Assembly: GCA_013368325.1 (NCBI GenBank)
Contig: JAACJK010000163.1
Coordinates: 1,612,001-1,676,000, forward strand
DNA from: Ephemerocybe angulata
Taxonomy: Eukaryota > Basidiomycota > Agaricomycetes > Agaricales > Psathyrellaceae
Length of the DNA: 64,000 nt
Direction: 5' to 3'
This document shows, piece by piece, positions 32,934 to 43,269 of the stretch. The notes beneath the pieces were generated by a model. That model saw only the letters and a program-made list of their open reading frames with translations, was not told where the DNA came from and ran no database searches. Positions within the stretch are counted from its first letter, which is position 1, and each line of letters begins with the position of its first letter. Both the position numbers and the translations under genes were made by a program.

Positions 32934-35059
32934 CTACTTCGTGCCAGGAGGGAGAGCCTCGAAGATGGGGCAGAGCTCGTCCCACGCGGCTGTAGATTGT
33001 GATCAGTAAGTGCTACGCGCGAATGCGGCTAGAAGGAGACGTACTGGGAGGGTCAGAGCTCGCAACACTCGGGACATCCTCAGCGAACACAACGGACAGA
33101 CCACTATTGAAAGAGCGCGCGTGAGTATGAAACCTGGGACAGATGTGGAGCAGACTTACAGGACAAGATGCCAATCAATGTGGCTAAGAGGGTGCAGTCA
33201 GTTAACATTGCATGGGCATCGCTTTCGCTGACGGGTGAACATACCAATGCATGATCCAGGGGCCGGCATTGTCAGTCGAGAATCGGATGGTGACGTTGTC
33301 GCTTGCAAGACTTCCGACGCTGACAACATCACGCTGAATGGGGTCGACGTAGTTGTAGGTAGTACTTCCAGCGCTACGGATAACGCTGAAAGCATGGCCG
33401 TGAAGATGGATGGGATGCTAGCAGAGGTTTTCGATTAGTCGAAAGTCTTCAACAAAGGATTTAATGCGAGGCTTACGGGGCTGCCAGGGCTTCCTCCGGG
33501 GATCGAGATCTCGATAACCTTGTTGCGAGGAAGAACATACACGCTTCCTGCCGGGAGCAAGTCCTGGGGCGTGCTCGCACCGTTCAAGATTTGCAGGAGA
33601 ACGGGCAAAGTCGGCTCGCTGAAGTGAGCACCGTTAACGGTGAAACCCTGAGCGCCAATAGCAATGGCGAGGTTCAGGTTGACATCAGCGGCGCCGAGAG
33701 TAGGAGTGCCTGGTGCCGCAGCGTTGGTAAGGGGGTGGAGGTTCTGCTCCAGCAACGGCGCATTGTTGGGTGCCTGGGTCGTCGTTGGGTCCTGGTCGGT
33801 GGGCGCTCCCTCGTAGCGAAGGACGGCGGAGTTGAGACCTCCGGCAAAGCCTGAGGTACCGCGGTTGGGATTAGCGCGAACCCAGTAGTTCGTGTTGGGT
33901 GCCTGGTTCGTCTCGACAATGATGGAGTAGCGCTGGCCAGGGAAAATCTGGATGCTGTCCACAACGAGAGGCACGGTGCTGATACTGTCGGCTTCGATGA
34001 CCGTCTTGGATACCAGTCAGCGTTATGTTGAAACAAGCGATGCAGGTACATACCATGGTATGGCCATCAATAGAGAAAGTGTAGGCGGGGTTGCAGGAGA
34101 TGGAGACAAGTCGGAAACGGTACTTCTTGTTGGGTTGCACAGCGATAATTGCGAAGGGAGTAGTCGGACCACCGTTGGAGCGACCTTTACCATTAATCAG
34201 AGTAGCGTCTGGCGCCGGGACCTGGCCGTCAAGCTGAGGGCCCGGCTTGTGGTACCAGTCAGCGAGAGTGATGACAGTGTCCTCGTTGTCGACCTCGTAT
34301 CTAACCAATCGGATGGCGCTCAGCAACGGACTTCGGTGAAGATATAATACACTCACAGCGAGGCATGAGGGTCTTGAGGGTCATACACAACCATGGCACC
34401 ACGGAGACCATCACAATATTGAGAGACTGTGCACGGAGTAAGTCATCCAAATGAAAGAAAAAAAAAGCCTAGACTCGACTCCAACTTACGATGGTGAGAG
34501 TGATACCAGAAGGTTCCGGCTTGGTTAGCGGTACTAAATTGATACAGGAAAGAGTTTCCTGGAGCAATGGGGCACTGGGTAACACCAGCGGGCCCATCCG
34601 CCCACGCTGTCCCAGCCTGGAAGAATCCATGCCAATGCTAACCAGTACCCGATCAGTCGTTATTTAAATACCTTCTAGAAATTTGAACTTACGATGCTAG
34701 TGGTACGAAGCATCGTAGCGTCCGTCAAGGCATCGACAACATTCAAGTTGAAGGTGTCTCCCTATATTACGAACGAGTGTTAGCCAAGAACGCTCCTCAA
34801 TAACTAGAATTTTGTCGCGCTAACCTTGGAAGCATGGATAACGGGGCCGGGGAACTCGAGGGTATCAGCAGAGGCCCCAGCGAGAACAGCGCTATACAAA
34901 GGGTAGGTTATGGGTCCCATGTGTTGCGTATAGAATGCCTTACGATCGCTCAAAGCCATCAGGCGAGATAACCTTGTTGGCGATGTGGACGTTGGTGGTG
35001 GGACCAATGGCCCCAAGCGCAACGCCAGCAAGCTGAGCGTAGACAGCGAGTTTAAACAT
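32934..35059 (-). CDS. Laccase 1 (multicopper oxidase)
   Basis: Eleven exons: complement(32934..32989, 33045..33103, 33160..33183, 33245..33417, 33477..34004, 34054..34300, 34357..34426, 34490..34637, 34693..34761, 34825..34891, 34944..35059), giving 518 aa. Signal peptide [19 protein letters not shown]. Copper ligands lie in [22 protein letters not shown] and HCHIDWH. The residue ten after the T1 Cys is Leu, which is associated with mid-potential laccases rather than the Phe of high-potential ones. The second signature reads HSHHLSQYCDG instead of the usual HSHLSTQYCDG. The enzyme is secreted and oxidises phenols with reduction of oxygen to water. TATA (minus-strand TATAAA) lies at about 35131. 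It is divergent from a small secreted protein gene. Confidence 0.96.
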
Positions 35060-35624
35060 GAGAAATGGAAAGAGAAGCTGTGAAGAAGGAAGACGAGTGA
35101 CTTGACTTGGTCTGGCAGTTGAAGACATCCTTTATATGCCTCATGAACTTCCCGAATGGAGGAGGGCGTTACGTCCTGACCCTTTTGCCGTTGCGAGCGC
35201 GCGGCTCGTGGGCCGAAAAGACTCTTGAGTCAAATTATCGGGTAACCCCATAGCTGCGACTCTACTCGTAGAGCTGTTTTGAAATTCTGGAAAGCTGTGG
35301 TATCGTAAGATTATTGCCTCATTGTGGTAATACGCTGCGTATTCGGTGTGCGCTACCCGTACCCAGATACTTATCAGAGGCAACTTCAGGTGGACTATGT
35401 CAAACAGATTGGTCAAACGTACATAAAACATTCCAACCCCCTTGTTCTCCGTCGTCCGAGAGTTGCGACATGCCGAGTTACCTCCTTGAAGTCCAGTAAT
35501 CTAGATATTGGCTGGAAACGGAGTCAGCAAGACGAAAAAGGGGCGAGGCAATATCAGATATATACCGACCCTCAACAACTCCAAATCCCCCCAAGTTCCC
35601 CCAAGTCATTTCCCCTCACAAACA
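35060..35624. promoter_or_regulatory. Shared promoter between laccase 1 and a small secreted protein
   Basis: 565 bp separate the two divergent ATGs. A TATA-type element serves laccase 1 at about 35131-35137 (minus) and another (TATATA) lies at about 35555 for the plus-strand gene. Co-regulation is possible but not shown by the sequence. Confidence 0.6.
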
Positions 35625-35971
35625 ATGCAGTTCAAGTACACCGTCTTTGCTTTCGCCAGCTTGCTGGCCTCCACCATGGTAGGTTCCAGTCAGCACGGCT
35701 GCAACCTTCATTTCTGACCTTCTTCAACGACAGTCTGCAGTCAAGGCTGCAGAGGGCGACGTCTTCAAAGCCCCCAAGGTCTTCCAGCAGATTGTTCCCA
35801 CCTCGCCTTTCCTAATCACCAAGACCGAAACGGTCACCTGGACGTAAGTATCGGATTCTACTCCGGAGAGGTCTGCTCACTATTTCGTAATGTAGCCAGA
35901 GCCCCAGCATCACGGAATCTACGACTGTTACGCCTATCCCGACAACCATCGAGTCGCCTGTTGCTGCTTAG
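35625..35971 (+). CDS. Small secreted protein, function unknown
   Basis: Exons are 35625..35678, 35734..35843 and 35896..35971, giving 79 aa. It begins MQFKYTVFAFASLLAST, a good signal peptide, with likely cleavage near VKAAEG. The mature part is about 57 residues, Thr/Pro/Val-rich (TETVTWTQSPSITESTTV), with no cysteine. The Thr/Ser-rich end could be O-glycosylated. I recognise no family. Introns have perfect ends and phases close on the stop. Its divergent neighbour is laccase 1. Confidence 0.78.
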
Positions 35972-37491
35972 ATACATGTAGACAGTTCCCAAATCTCATG
36001 GCATTGCCTAATTAGTTAACAAGAACGAGCCTGAAAACCATAAGACGGCAGAGTCAGCACTGAGTAGCCCATAGAACTTGAAGAAAGCAGTCGTACCTGA
36101 TCAAATTAAATGAGCTATCAGATAGGTACACGTACCTAGAAGAAGAAAGAAGCGTCGGTAATGGCAGTGCTATCTCCTAAAAGCCAATTTCGCTGGGAAG
36201 AGCAAATGACGAGAGACCCGGTCGACAATTGTGGCCTGCCCGGGTTTGAGGACCTCGCGCTCCACATCAACGGCAGGTCAGCAACGCGCAAGTTTCGCGG
36301 CGTGATCAGACCTAGTCATCGGGAAATGGCTACCGTGGAACGTCGAGGTCGGGACTATCTCATCTCAAATTACGAAGCAGCGCCTGCGCGACGTTACTTT
36401 CTGACACGAAACGCCAAGGGTGGACGGGGTTACACATAAATGCCGCAATAGCTTGTCCCCGTTGCCTACCGAGGGTAAAACTGAACAAATATTAGCGCCA
36501 AGTCAAGTTCGTAATGAGGGCTCAGCGCACCGACGGGGCATTTACCTCCGAGATTGGGACTTGAACGTTACAGTCTAACACGTTAAGCTCGGAAAGCACT
36601 GTCAATGCCAGTGATAACGGAAACTTGGGGAGATCAGGACACGATCATATGGCTCTTTCTTTGAGAGCGTAGATTCCTATCAGGATGTATAAGGGGGCAG
36701 TTACTTGGGTCAGAGGCGGCAGGCCATAGCTATACACCATCCTGTTAGAGGTGAGGTGGTGGTTGAAGTTTGAACTTGACAATTTCCGACCTGAGGTTGC
36801 CCATGTGGCGATCAACTTTGTCCCTGTTATTTATAAAAGCCTTCAAGGAGGAGGTCCCCGTTTCCGAAAATTAGCAAATGGAAAGGGCGGTTCGGAGACT
36901 TGTCGGATGATGCTATAATATCCTTTCGTACTTAACAGTGACTTACACCTACCTAACGTATGTAGGATGAAGTGAAGCTTGGATGAAGCGCCCGTGTTGA
37001 TCTTTGGTGATCATCAATTTGACCGAAGTTGATCCCCTTGTCCATTTACCACCACCTCCTGGAACCTAAACTTACCACTAGACTCTTCAAATCTCCTTAT
37101 TTTCGGCGGAAATTGCTTGAGCAAGCATCGAACCACATACAAGCGACTACTGAGGCCTAGACCCGGAGTTCGAGTGCGCGCTCATGAGCGCTTAAGTACT
37201 AAAACGTGTCATGCCAGGGGCAGCGGCAGCGCCAGGTTTCGGAATCACCGCAGGCCTACTCAGTAAACTTTTGAGGGGATAGGAGAATGTGTGGATAGTA
37301 CGCAATGTGTCTATGATGCTCCTAGTGTCTCACTTCTTCAGGAAAGGGGATTTGTCTCGGTACTATGACGCGTGCTGCGCCAAACTACTTAAACCTGGTT
37401 TCACTGTCTGGGGGAAGTTAAACCATCTTTTCGTTCCAACTCCAAAGCGTATTCACATCCATCCCACAACTCGTATATCTTCTCAACAATT
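35972..37491. other. Intergenic, nothing coding recognised
   Basis: A 92-codon open frame at 36161-36439 has no recognisable feature. A hairpin at about 36547-36593 is discussed among the rejected items. Confidence 0.45.
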
Positions 37492-39517
37492 ATGGGTGCG
37501 TCGCTTTTCATCTTTCCTTAGTTATTGTTGCATTGACCGTGAACCTCTTGCAGGCATTGGTGATACCGTCAAATCGATGCTGGGTCATGAACATGAGGAA
37601 ACGGGGGAGGGCGACTCCTTGCATCGACGATCATCGAAACATTCCACCTTCTCAAGGCACGAACCGAAACCTCCTGCAAACACGTATGATTTCGATGTCC
37701 TGAACGATCCCACCCGTATTACCAACTCAAATCGTGCCTCACACAGGCTCCCTTCTGGAACCGGCATCGGTACGTCCGGGAAAGGACCCTCCGGTGCTGT
37801 TCCCACCCACCAGACCGAGATGGAGGCCGATTTGGAGAGGCAGCGCACCCAGGGCATTGCTGGATATGGGACTGATGCTTCTGCGGCGGTTGGCGGCTCT
37901 CTCGCTTCGACCCATGCCGGTTCTCGGACTTCTGGTAAGCCCTGTTTTCATGAGTTCCCTGTATATTGATTAATTATCACCTAGGTGCCGGAGAGGCTGG
38001 CGGAGGTCTCGCTCCCAGAACCACGGGGCAGAACATTCACGTCGGGCCTACTACACTCACTTCCCCCGACTCCGTTGAAGGGCAGCCGATGGGTGGTTCC
38101 CGAGCGCCTCATGCCCGGGATCGGACTTCCGGTACGTCCTGTTTTCATGAGTTCCCTGTGTATTGGCTAAGTATAACATAGGCGCCGGAGATCCCAGAGC
38201 AACGGGGCAGAACATTCACGTCGGGCCCACTGAACCCACCACCCCTGGCTCCTTTGAAGGGCAGCCGATGGGTGGTTCCCGCGTCGCTGATTCTCATAAG
38301 AACATGACTCCGAGCGCCGGGAAGAGTGGCGTAGCTACGTCCCAATCTCATGTCAATCCGGTCTCAGGTCATACTGGGGGTGCGTCTTTCTTGATAAGCC
38401 ATGCGACTATATCTCACTAGTCCGGTTAGTTCTCGACAACCACCATGACACTGGTCATACCAAACGCGATGCCATGCCCACTGGCGACACCATTGAGGAC
38501 ACCAGCCAATTGCATCGTAAGCCGTTCCTTCGCGTGACCTCGAGTTTGCTCTAATACTTTCGATAGCCGTCACTCATGAGCGTGTTCGCCACTTGGAGAC
38601 CGAAGATGTGGAAAGGTTGAAAGAACATGAGCGCCATAGTTCGTAGCTCGCCATTCGTCGAGTTCGTGATGCTCACATGTCTTTAGTTCACCATGTTCAG
38701 CATCACACCCAACCGATTCAGACTTCGGCCAAGATGCCCGAAACCCACCGTGAACAGGTTTGCTCCACCGTAGATTTCGCTCTCTTCTCCGCATCTAACT
38801 CCGATGATAGGTTCACCCCGTCACTCGCATCGAGGAGCAGCATGCCAACAAAGCCGAAGATAATACTCTGTTCCAGGGCCAAGTTTCGCAGCACCACGAT
38901 ACTCTCGTTCGTTTACTTTCCCTTTTCTCTGTCGCTTGTTCTCATTTAAATAGGAGCACACGGCGAAGGAGAGAACAGTCGTCGACAAAGGCACCATGAT
39001 TACGGAGACTGTCCACCACCACATCCATCATGTTATCCAGCCTGTCATTGAGAGGCAAAGTGAGCACTTTCCAGGTCTTGAGAAGGTTGTACGCTAATGT
39101 TGATTTCGTCCAGCCGTCGCCCAGGAGTACACTCACACTAAGATCCCTATTCACGAGGTTACCCACGAGGCTCCCATCGTCCATCAGTCTCAGACTCATG
39201 CCCCGATCCCCCTCGAGAGTTTCGTCGAAAAGGGAGGTGTGCTCGAAGGCGGTGTCAGGCAAGAAGATATCTCCAAGAAGGTGCTTCATGGAGGAGACTG
39301 CACCCGTTCGGTCGATGGGATTGCCTCCGACCTCGAGAATACGCTTCAATTGGACTCTCAGGTTGTAAATGGTGCGTTTCTATCCTTCTCCCGCCACTAG
39401 GTTGATGTTAACAGGTTCATTTTATAAGAAACCCACCCTGAGTACATCACGAAGGTTACCAAGGTCAGGACCGTTGCGGTCGAGGAGCCTCCTCTCGTGC
39501 CTCCTTCCCGCAACTGA
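37492..39517 (+). CDS. His-rich fungal protein with duplicated exons, function unknown
   Basis: Eleven exons: 37492..37495, 37554..37934, 37985..38131, 38182..38379, 38421..38516, 38567..38638, 38687..38757, 38811..38906, 38954..39059, 39114..39371, 39429..39517, giving 505 aa. The first coding exon is only ATGG, and splicing gives MGIGDTVKSMLGHEHEE. The N-terminal half is polar and low-complexity. Exons 3 and 4 encode near-identical repeats (TGQNIHVGPT, EGQPMGGSR) with near-identical preceding introns. The C-terminal half has ERTVVDKGTMITETVHHH, HIHHVIQPVIER and PIHEVTHEAPIVH. That pattern recalls a widespread fungal family of unknown role, sometimes labelled allergen; this link is from memory and tentative. 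No signal peptide or membrane span is seen. Confidence 0.8.
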
Positions 39518-39906
39518 TTTAATTAGTCCCTATTTCGCTTTTGTGCGTATCGATATTGATCCTTCAATCTGCTTGTTGTACTAGTATAATATGTAAATTA
39601 GTTCGCTTTGCCAGTGTATCAGGATTCCTTATTGTATCCCTATAATGCAATTCTTTTCCTATCCCTAGCTACGATCCGCTCCTGTATCTATGGGTATGAG
39701 TTGAGAACCGTTCTAAGCAATGATGAATGTCGAAAGCGAACCCTGGCTTCGGAGGGCGTCAAACGCCTTTGCCAAGCATGCACAAGCCTGCCAGGGCCCA
39801 GCCACAAGTATTCGTCCAGCGCAACTTGCGGTTCTCCACCACAAAACCACTATTCGACGACTAGAACCATCTCCCATAGAGCAGTACTGCATCCCATCGC
39901 CCACAA
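39518..39906. other. Intergenic
   Basis: 3' flank of the His-rich gene and promoter of the MYND gene. Nothing else is seen. Confidence 0.5.
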
Positions 39907-41944
39907 ATGAGTAGAGCGTTCAGGGTGGCGAGCGGAATATCGAAGCAGGTGCGTCGATATTTTCACCCAGCGCGACACTTTTCACATTCGATGGTTTTTT
40001 CTCCTAAGCTCATCACCGAAGCAAGCAACGGTTCTCTCTACAGCCTGTCCCAAATCCAACGCGCTGTGCACAGTAACCCAGGAAGCTCCTCCCTCGACGT
40101 CGCGAAGGTTGTCTTCAAGCACTTAGATCCTGCTCCCTTAGCACGATTCCAATCCGACTCTTGGGATAGCGAGGAAAACCGGCCGCATAGCGACCGGGCG
40201 GCTAAATGCCTCCATATCCTTTCAGATATCAGCGTCGCGCTTCATAAAGATCCAGTCTTGAGGGATTTCGTGGAGGACGGGCTGGCGGCATCACTCGACG
40301 GCGTGTGTCAGTGGATCAACCACTACTTCGAGAGCATTCGACCTACCTTGGGGAATGTGCTAGGCGTAGGCGTGGATGTCGAATTGTTCGCATATGCTAA
40401 GCTCCTCCTCGCTCTCCTCAAAGCGGGCCATCCAGGATGGTGTGTTTGCTGGTCGTCACCCGCGTACGCCAAACTTCTAGCTCGGATGTGGATGACGAAG
40501 AACGCCAAGGGTCGCTTTGCTATGGCTCCGACCGAAGATAACGGGGGTTGTCCTATCCAGAAGCTGGTGTTCCTTTGCATGGACGCCGAACCTGGTAGAG
40601 AGTTATTCTTCGAAGCGGTCCTGATGGCGCACCCGGACTCTGCCAAGCGCTTCACTGAGGCGACAATTGCAAGGGGAAAAGGGTGTCTCTATTCCTTCCG
40701 GATTGGAGTCTACCTACCTTGCGTTCTTGAATTCCTACATGTCCTCCTCATCATCAACTTGCGAGGAGTGCTATACACCCCCCTCTTACAAAGGGCGCTT
40801 TCGAAGGGGCGCTGCCTGAAAGAGTTGACGGCCGACGTGGTGGCACTCGCGCAAGACGTTGGCACTGGCACAGGCGACAACTCTGCACTTAACCTCCTAC
40901 ATGCAATGGCAAGCACTCTGCTCGCTACGGTTCTCAGCTTCGCGATCGAGAACGATAGCATCAATCGAAATCTATGCGACCTCATCGACGGAGGCTACGT
41001 CAATTTGCTTGGAATCCTTACCGCGACACTTCCAGAAAATGACCCTGCGATCAGCACTCGTGGCGTCGAGGACCGCATAACGGAGAATCTGATCTACCTC
41101 ATTTCGTCTTTCAGTCGGTACACCATCGTTCCTCGTGTAATCTCTAGGCTTCTTGACTCCAGGAGTCAGCTGGACGGTCTGTTACAGGGATGCCACAAAT
41201 TACAATAGCAAAGTTAGGCTTGTCTGCGATGAACTCTGCCAGTTGCTACGCTGGAGGATAGATGTCTATAAAGGGGTCGGTACCGACAGTGGTCCTTCTA
41301 TTTGCGATAATCAATTGGTATGTCCTTTTCTGCCCCCCAAAAAGTCTCAAAAGGAGGACTGATAACTTCCATATAATCAGTGCAATCGGCAGGCTCAAGG
41401 CGGGCTCCGAGCGTGCTCAGGGTGCTCTGCTGTCACATACTGTTCGCGCCATTGTCAGGTTCGCGATTGGGGAGAGTTTCATCGTGACGAGTGCCAAACC
41501 CTCCGTGCAATTCGCTCTCGTAAGTTAATTCGCCCTACCGCCTACCGGCACTTACCCACTTCGCCTCCAGAATATAAGGCCGCCCATTTTCAATACCACC
41601 ACGCCACGCGTACCTATCACCTGGCATATGTCCAGTACCAGTTCAATCGCAACCTGAACCCTACCCAAGGCACTGCAGCGGATCCCAACAAACTCCTTCT
41701 CAAATTCGACCTCACCACCAATGCCATTGGTCTGGTTAATACACGGTATGGAGGATGGGACCAAAGGTCTCGTATCCCACGCGTTGAACGGTTATTCGCT
41801 GCTTGGAACTCGGCATCTGGGGCGAGAATTGTTCTTGTAAAATTTGCTAATCGCTATGCAGGGCATTTTTCGCTTCTGGTGGAATTGGAGCCCACACAGG
41901 AAGGTGTATATGAAGCGGTGTATAGCATAATACTTTACGAGTAG
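39907..41944 (+). pseudogene. MYND-finger protein 1 with a single-base frameshift
   Basis: Exons would be 39907..41317, 41381..41519 and 41571..41944. Exon 1 encodes a helical region (SLSQIQRAV, VVFKHLDPAPLA, DGVCQWINHYFES, ARMWMTKNAKG). Exon 2, 139 nt, encodes a MYND zinc finger (CSGCSAVTYCSRHCQVRDW, then HRDEC), usually a protein-binding module. Exon 3 encodes the C-terminal domain. Comparison with the paralogue at 59.3-61.3 kb shows one extra base near 41207, between the KLQ codons and the segment CDELCQLL. It makes a TAG stop, and removing one base makes the whole gene one frame. As it stands only the 433 residues before the finger are translated. It could also be an assembly error. Confidence 0.65.
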
Positions 41945-42434
41945 GATGAAGAAGACAAATTCTCACTATATAGAGTCTAGACTTCGCGGCTCCTGATAGG
42001 ATTCAGTCGAGTACCAGCATCGTAAGTACTGAAGTAAAAGTGACCACGCTCCCTCAATTCTAATGCGATGGGCGCCAAAATGCACGAAGCGGTGTATAGC
42101 ACGGTGCTCAATGCTTAGCGGTTCATGTGTCCGTTTGTAACATCTCTATATAGTATCTTTTGAAGTATGATGGTTTTATCCTAAAATCTAAAGCCTTTGT
42201 CCCGAAGGCGACACATATGACTAGGGGCTGGGGAGCTGCTGCTGACTGGGGCCTATGATCGAATTCCAAAATCATACACTGACGCTTCGTCTCCACTCTA
42301 CGTCATCAGCCTGAGTCTAGGATCCGTATAAAGCTCGTCTACGGAACTCAGTCTAGTCTCCCAAGTTCTTCATTCGTTTCCACCGTACCACCACCACCAC
42401 CTCATCAACACCAATTTGAATATCATCTATCACA
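41945..42434 (+). promoter_or_regulatory. Metallothionein promoter region
   Basis: No gene. GTATAAAG at about 42326 is a likely TATA box about 110 bp upstream of the metallothionein ATG. Confidence 0.5.
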
Positions 42435-42762
42435 ATGGCACCCCAAAACTGCACCTGCCAGAACAACTGCCAGTTCGTTCCTCCACATATGTCCTCATAC
42501 TGAGTAAAGGCTGACTGACTACGACCCCCTACTTCAGAGCCTGTGGTCCTGAAGGAACAGGCTGCGCTTGCCCCCAAGGCAAATGCAACTGCAACGAGTG
42601 CGTAAACAATCCTTCGAGCCACACCGATAAAGTACGTGCTGCAGGACCATCCCCTTAATCTAGTCCATACTCACAGACATCTCTATCAACACTCAGTGCG
42701 GCTGCAAGTCTGGAAACGATTGCGGATGTGCGTCGAGCAAGAAGCCTTGCACCTGCTCCTGA
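42435..42762 (+). CDS. Metallothionein-like Cys-rich peptide
   Basis: Exons are 42435..42472, 42538..42601 and 42697..42762, giving 55 aa with 15 cysteines, mostly as C-X-C and C-X-X-C pairs (NCTCQNNCQ, GCACPQGKCNCNECC, GCKSGNDCGCA, CTCS). There are no aromatic residues and no signal peptide. This is the profile of a cytosolic metallothionein binding Cu(I), Zn or Cd and buffering metal or oxidative stress. It lies too short and split for simple open-frame detection. The metal preference cannot be read from sequence. Intron 2 (95 nt) could hide a small additional exon, so the middle CC junction is less certain. Confidence 0.82.
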
Positions 42763-43111
42763 AGATTTGAGCACTGCAGCGAATAGTCTTAAGCCTAGAA
42801 ATGAGGACTTTTCCCGTTGTATGATATGAGGATAATGTGTAAATTACGAGTGCCCCCAGTTGATATAGTCTTCTCCCCATGTCTTTGCATTCTGGCGTAT
42901 ACGACGGGGACTGCAAGCCGGCGGGTATGAGAGGGGTCAATGACATCACCAACTGGCTGTTGTCGCGCTAATCTAATCTAATCTAATCGGGTAACGAGCG
43001 CTTGTTTCGTCTCCACATCTTTGAAATGGGACTCTTGATGGGGAATTCAAATGTAGTCTGATAGCAAGCGGCGTTAGATGAAGTACAGGTAGTCGATAAA
43101 TGCGGCAGAGA

Positions 43112-43269
43112 TCCGAAATTAGTAGCTGGAGAGCATGAGGTATCGAGTCAACAGGAAAACAGAAAGGGATTCATCAAGACATCATCGCAATCCGAAATTA
43201 GTAGCTGGAGAGCATGAGGTATCGAGTCAACAGGAAAACAGAAAGGGATTCATCAAGACATCATCGCAA
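43112..43269. repeat. Perfect 79-bp tandem duplication
   Basis: Two identical adjacent 79-bp units, 43112..43190 and 43191..43269. The right-hand unit contains the stop codon of the SHPRH-like gene (43261..43263) and its last codons, so the duplication added a second copy of the gene end into the 3' UTR. Confidence 0.97.

Noticed and set aside
36547..36593. tRNA-like stretch on the minus strand with GTTCAAGTCCC and closing TCCGAG/CTCGGA pairs
   Set aside because: The element is only about 47 nt, has no anticodon arm of proper size and its T-arm stem does not pair. It is a hairpin, not a tRNA.
43112..43269. Possible CRISPR-like or satellite repeat
   Set aside because: Only two adjacent identical units without spacers; it is a simple tandem duplication in a eukaryotic gene end.
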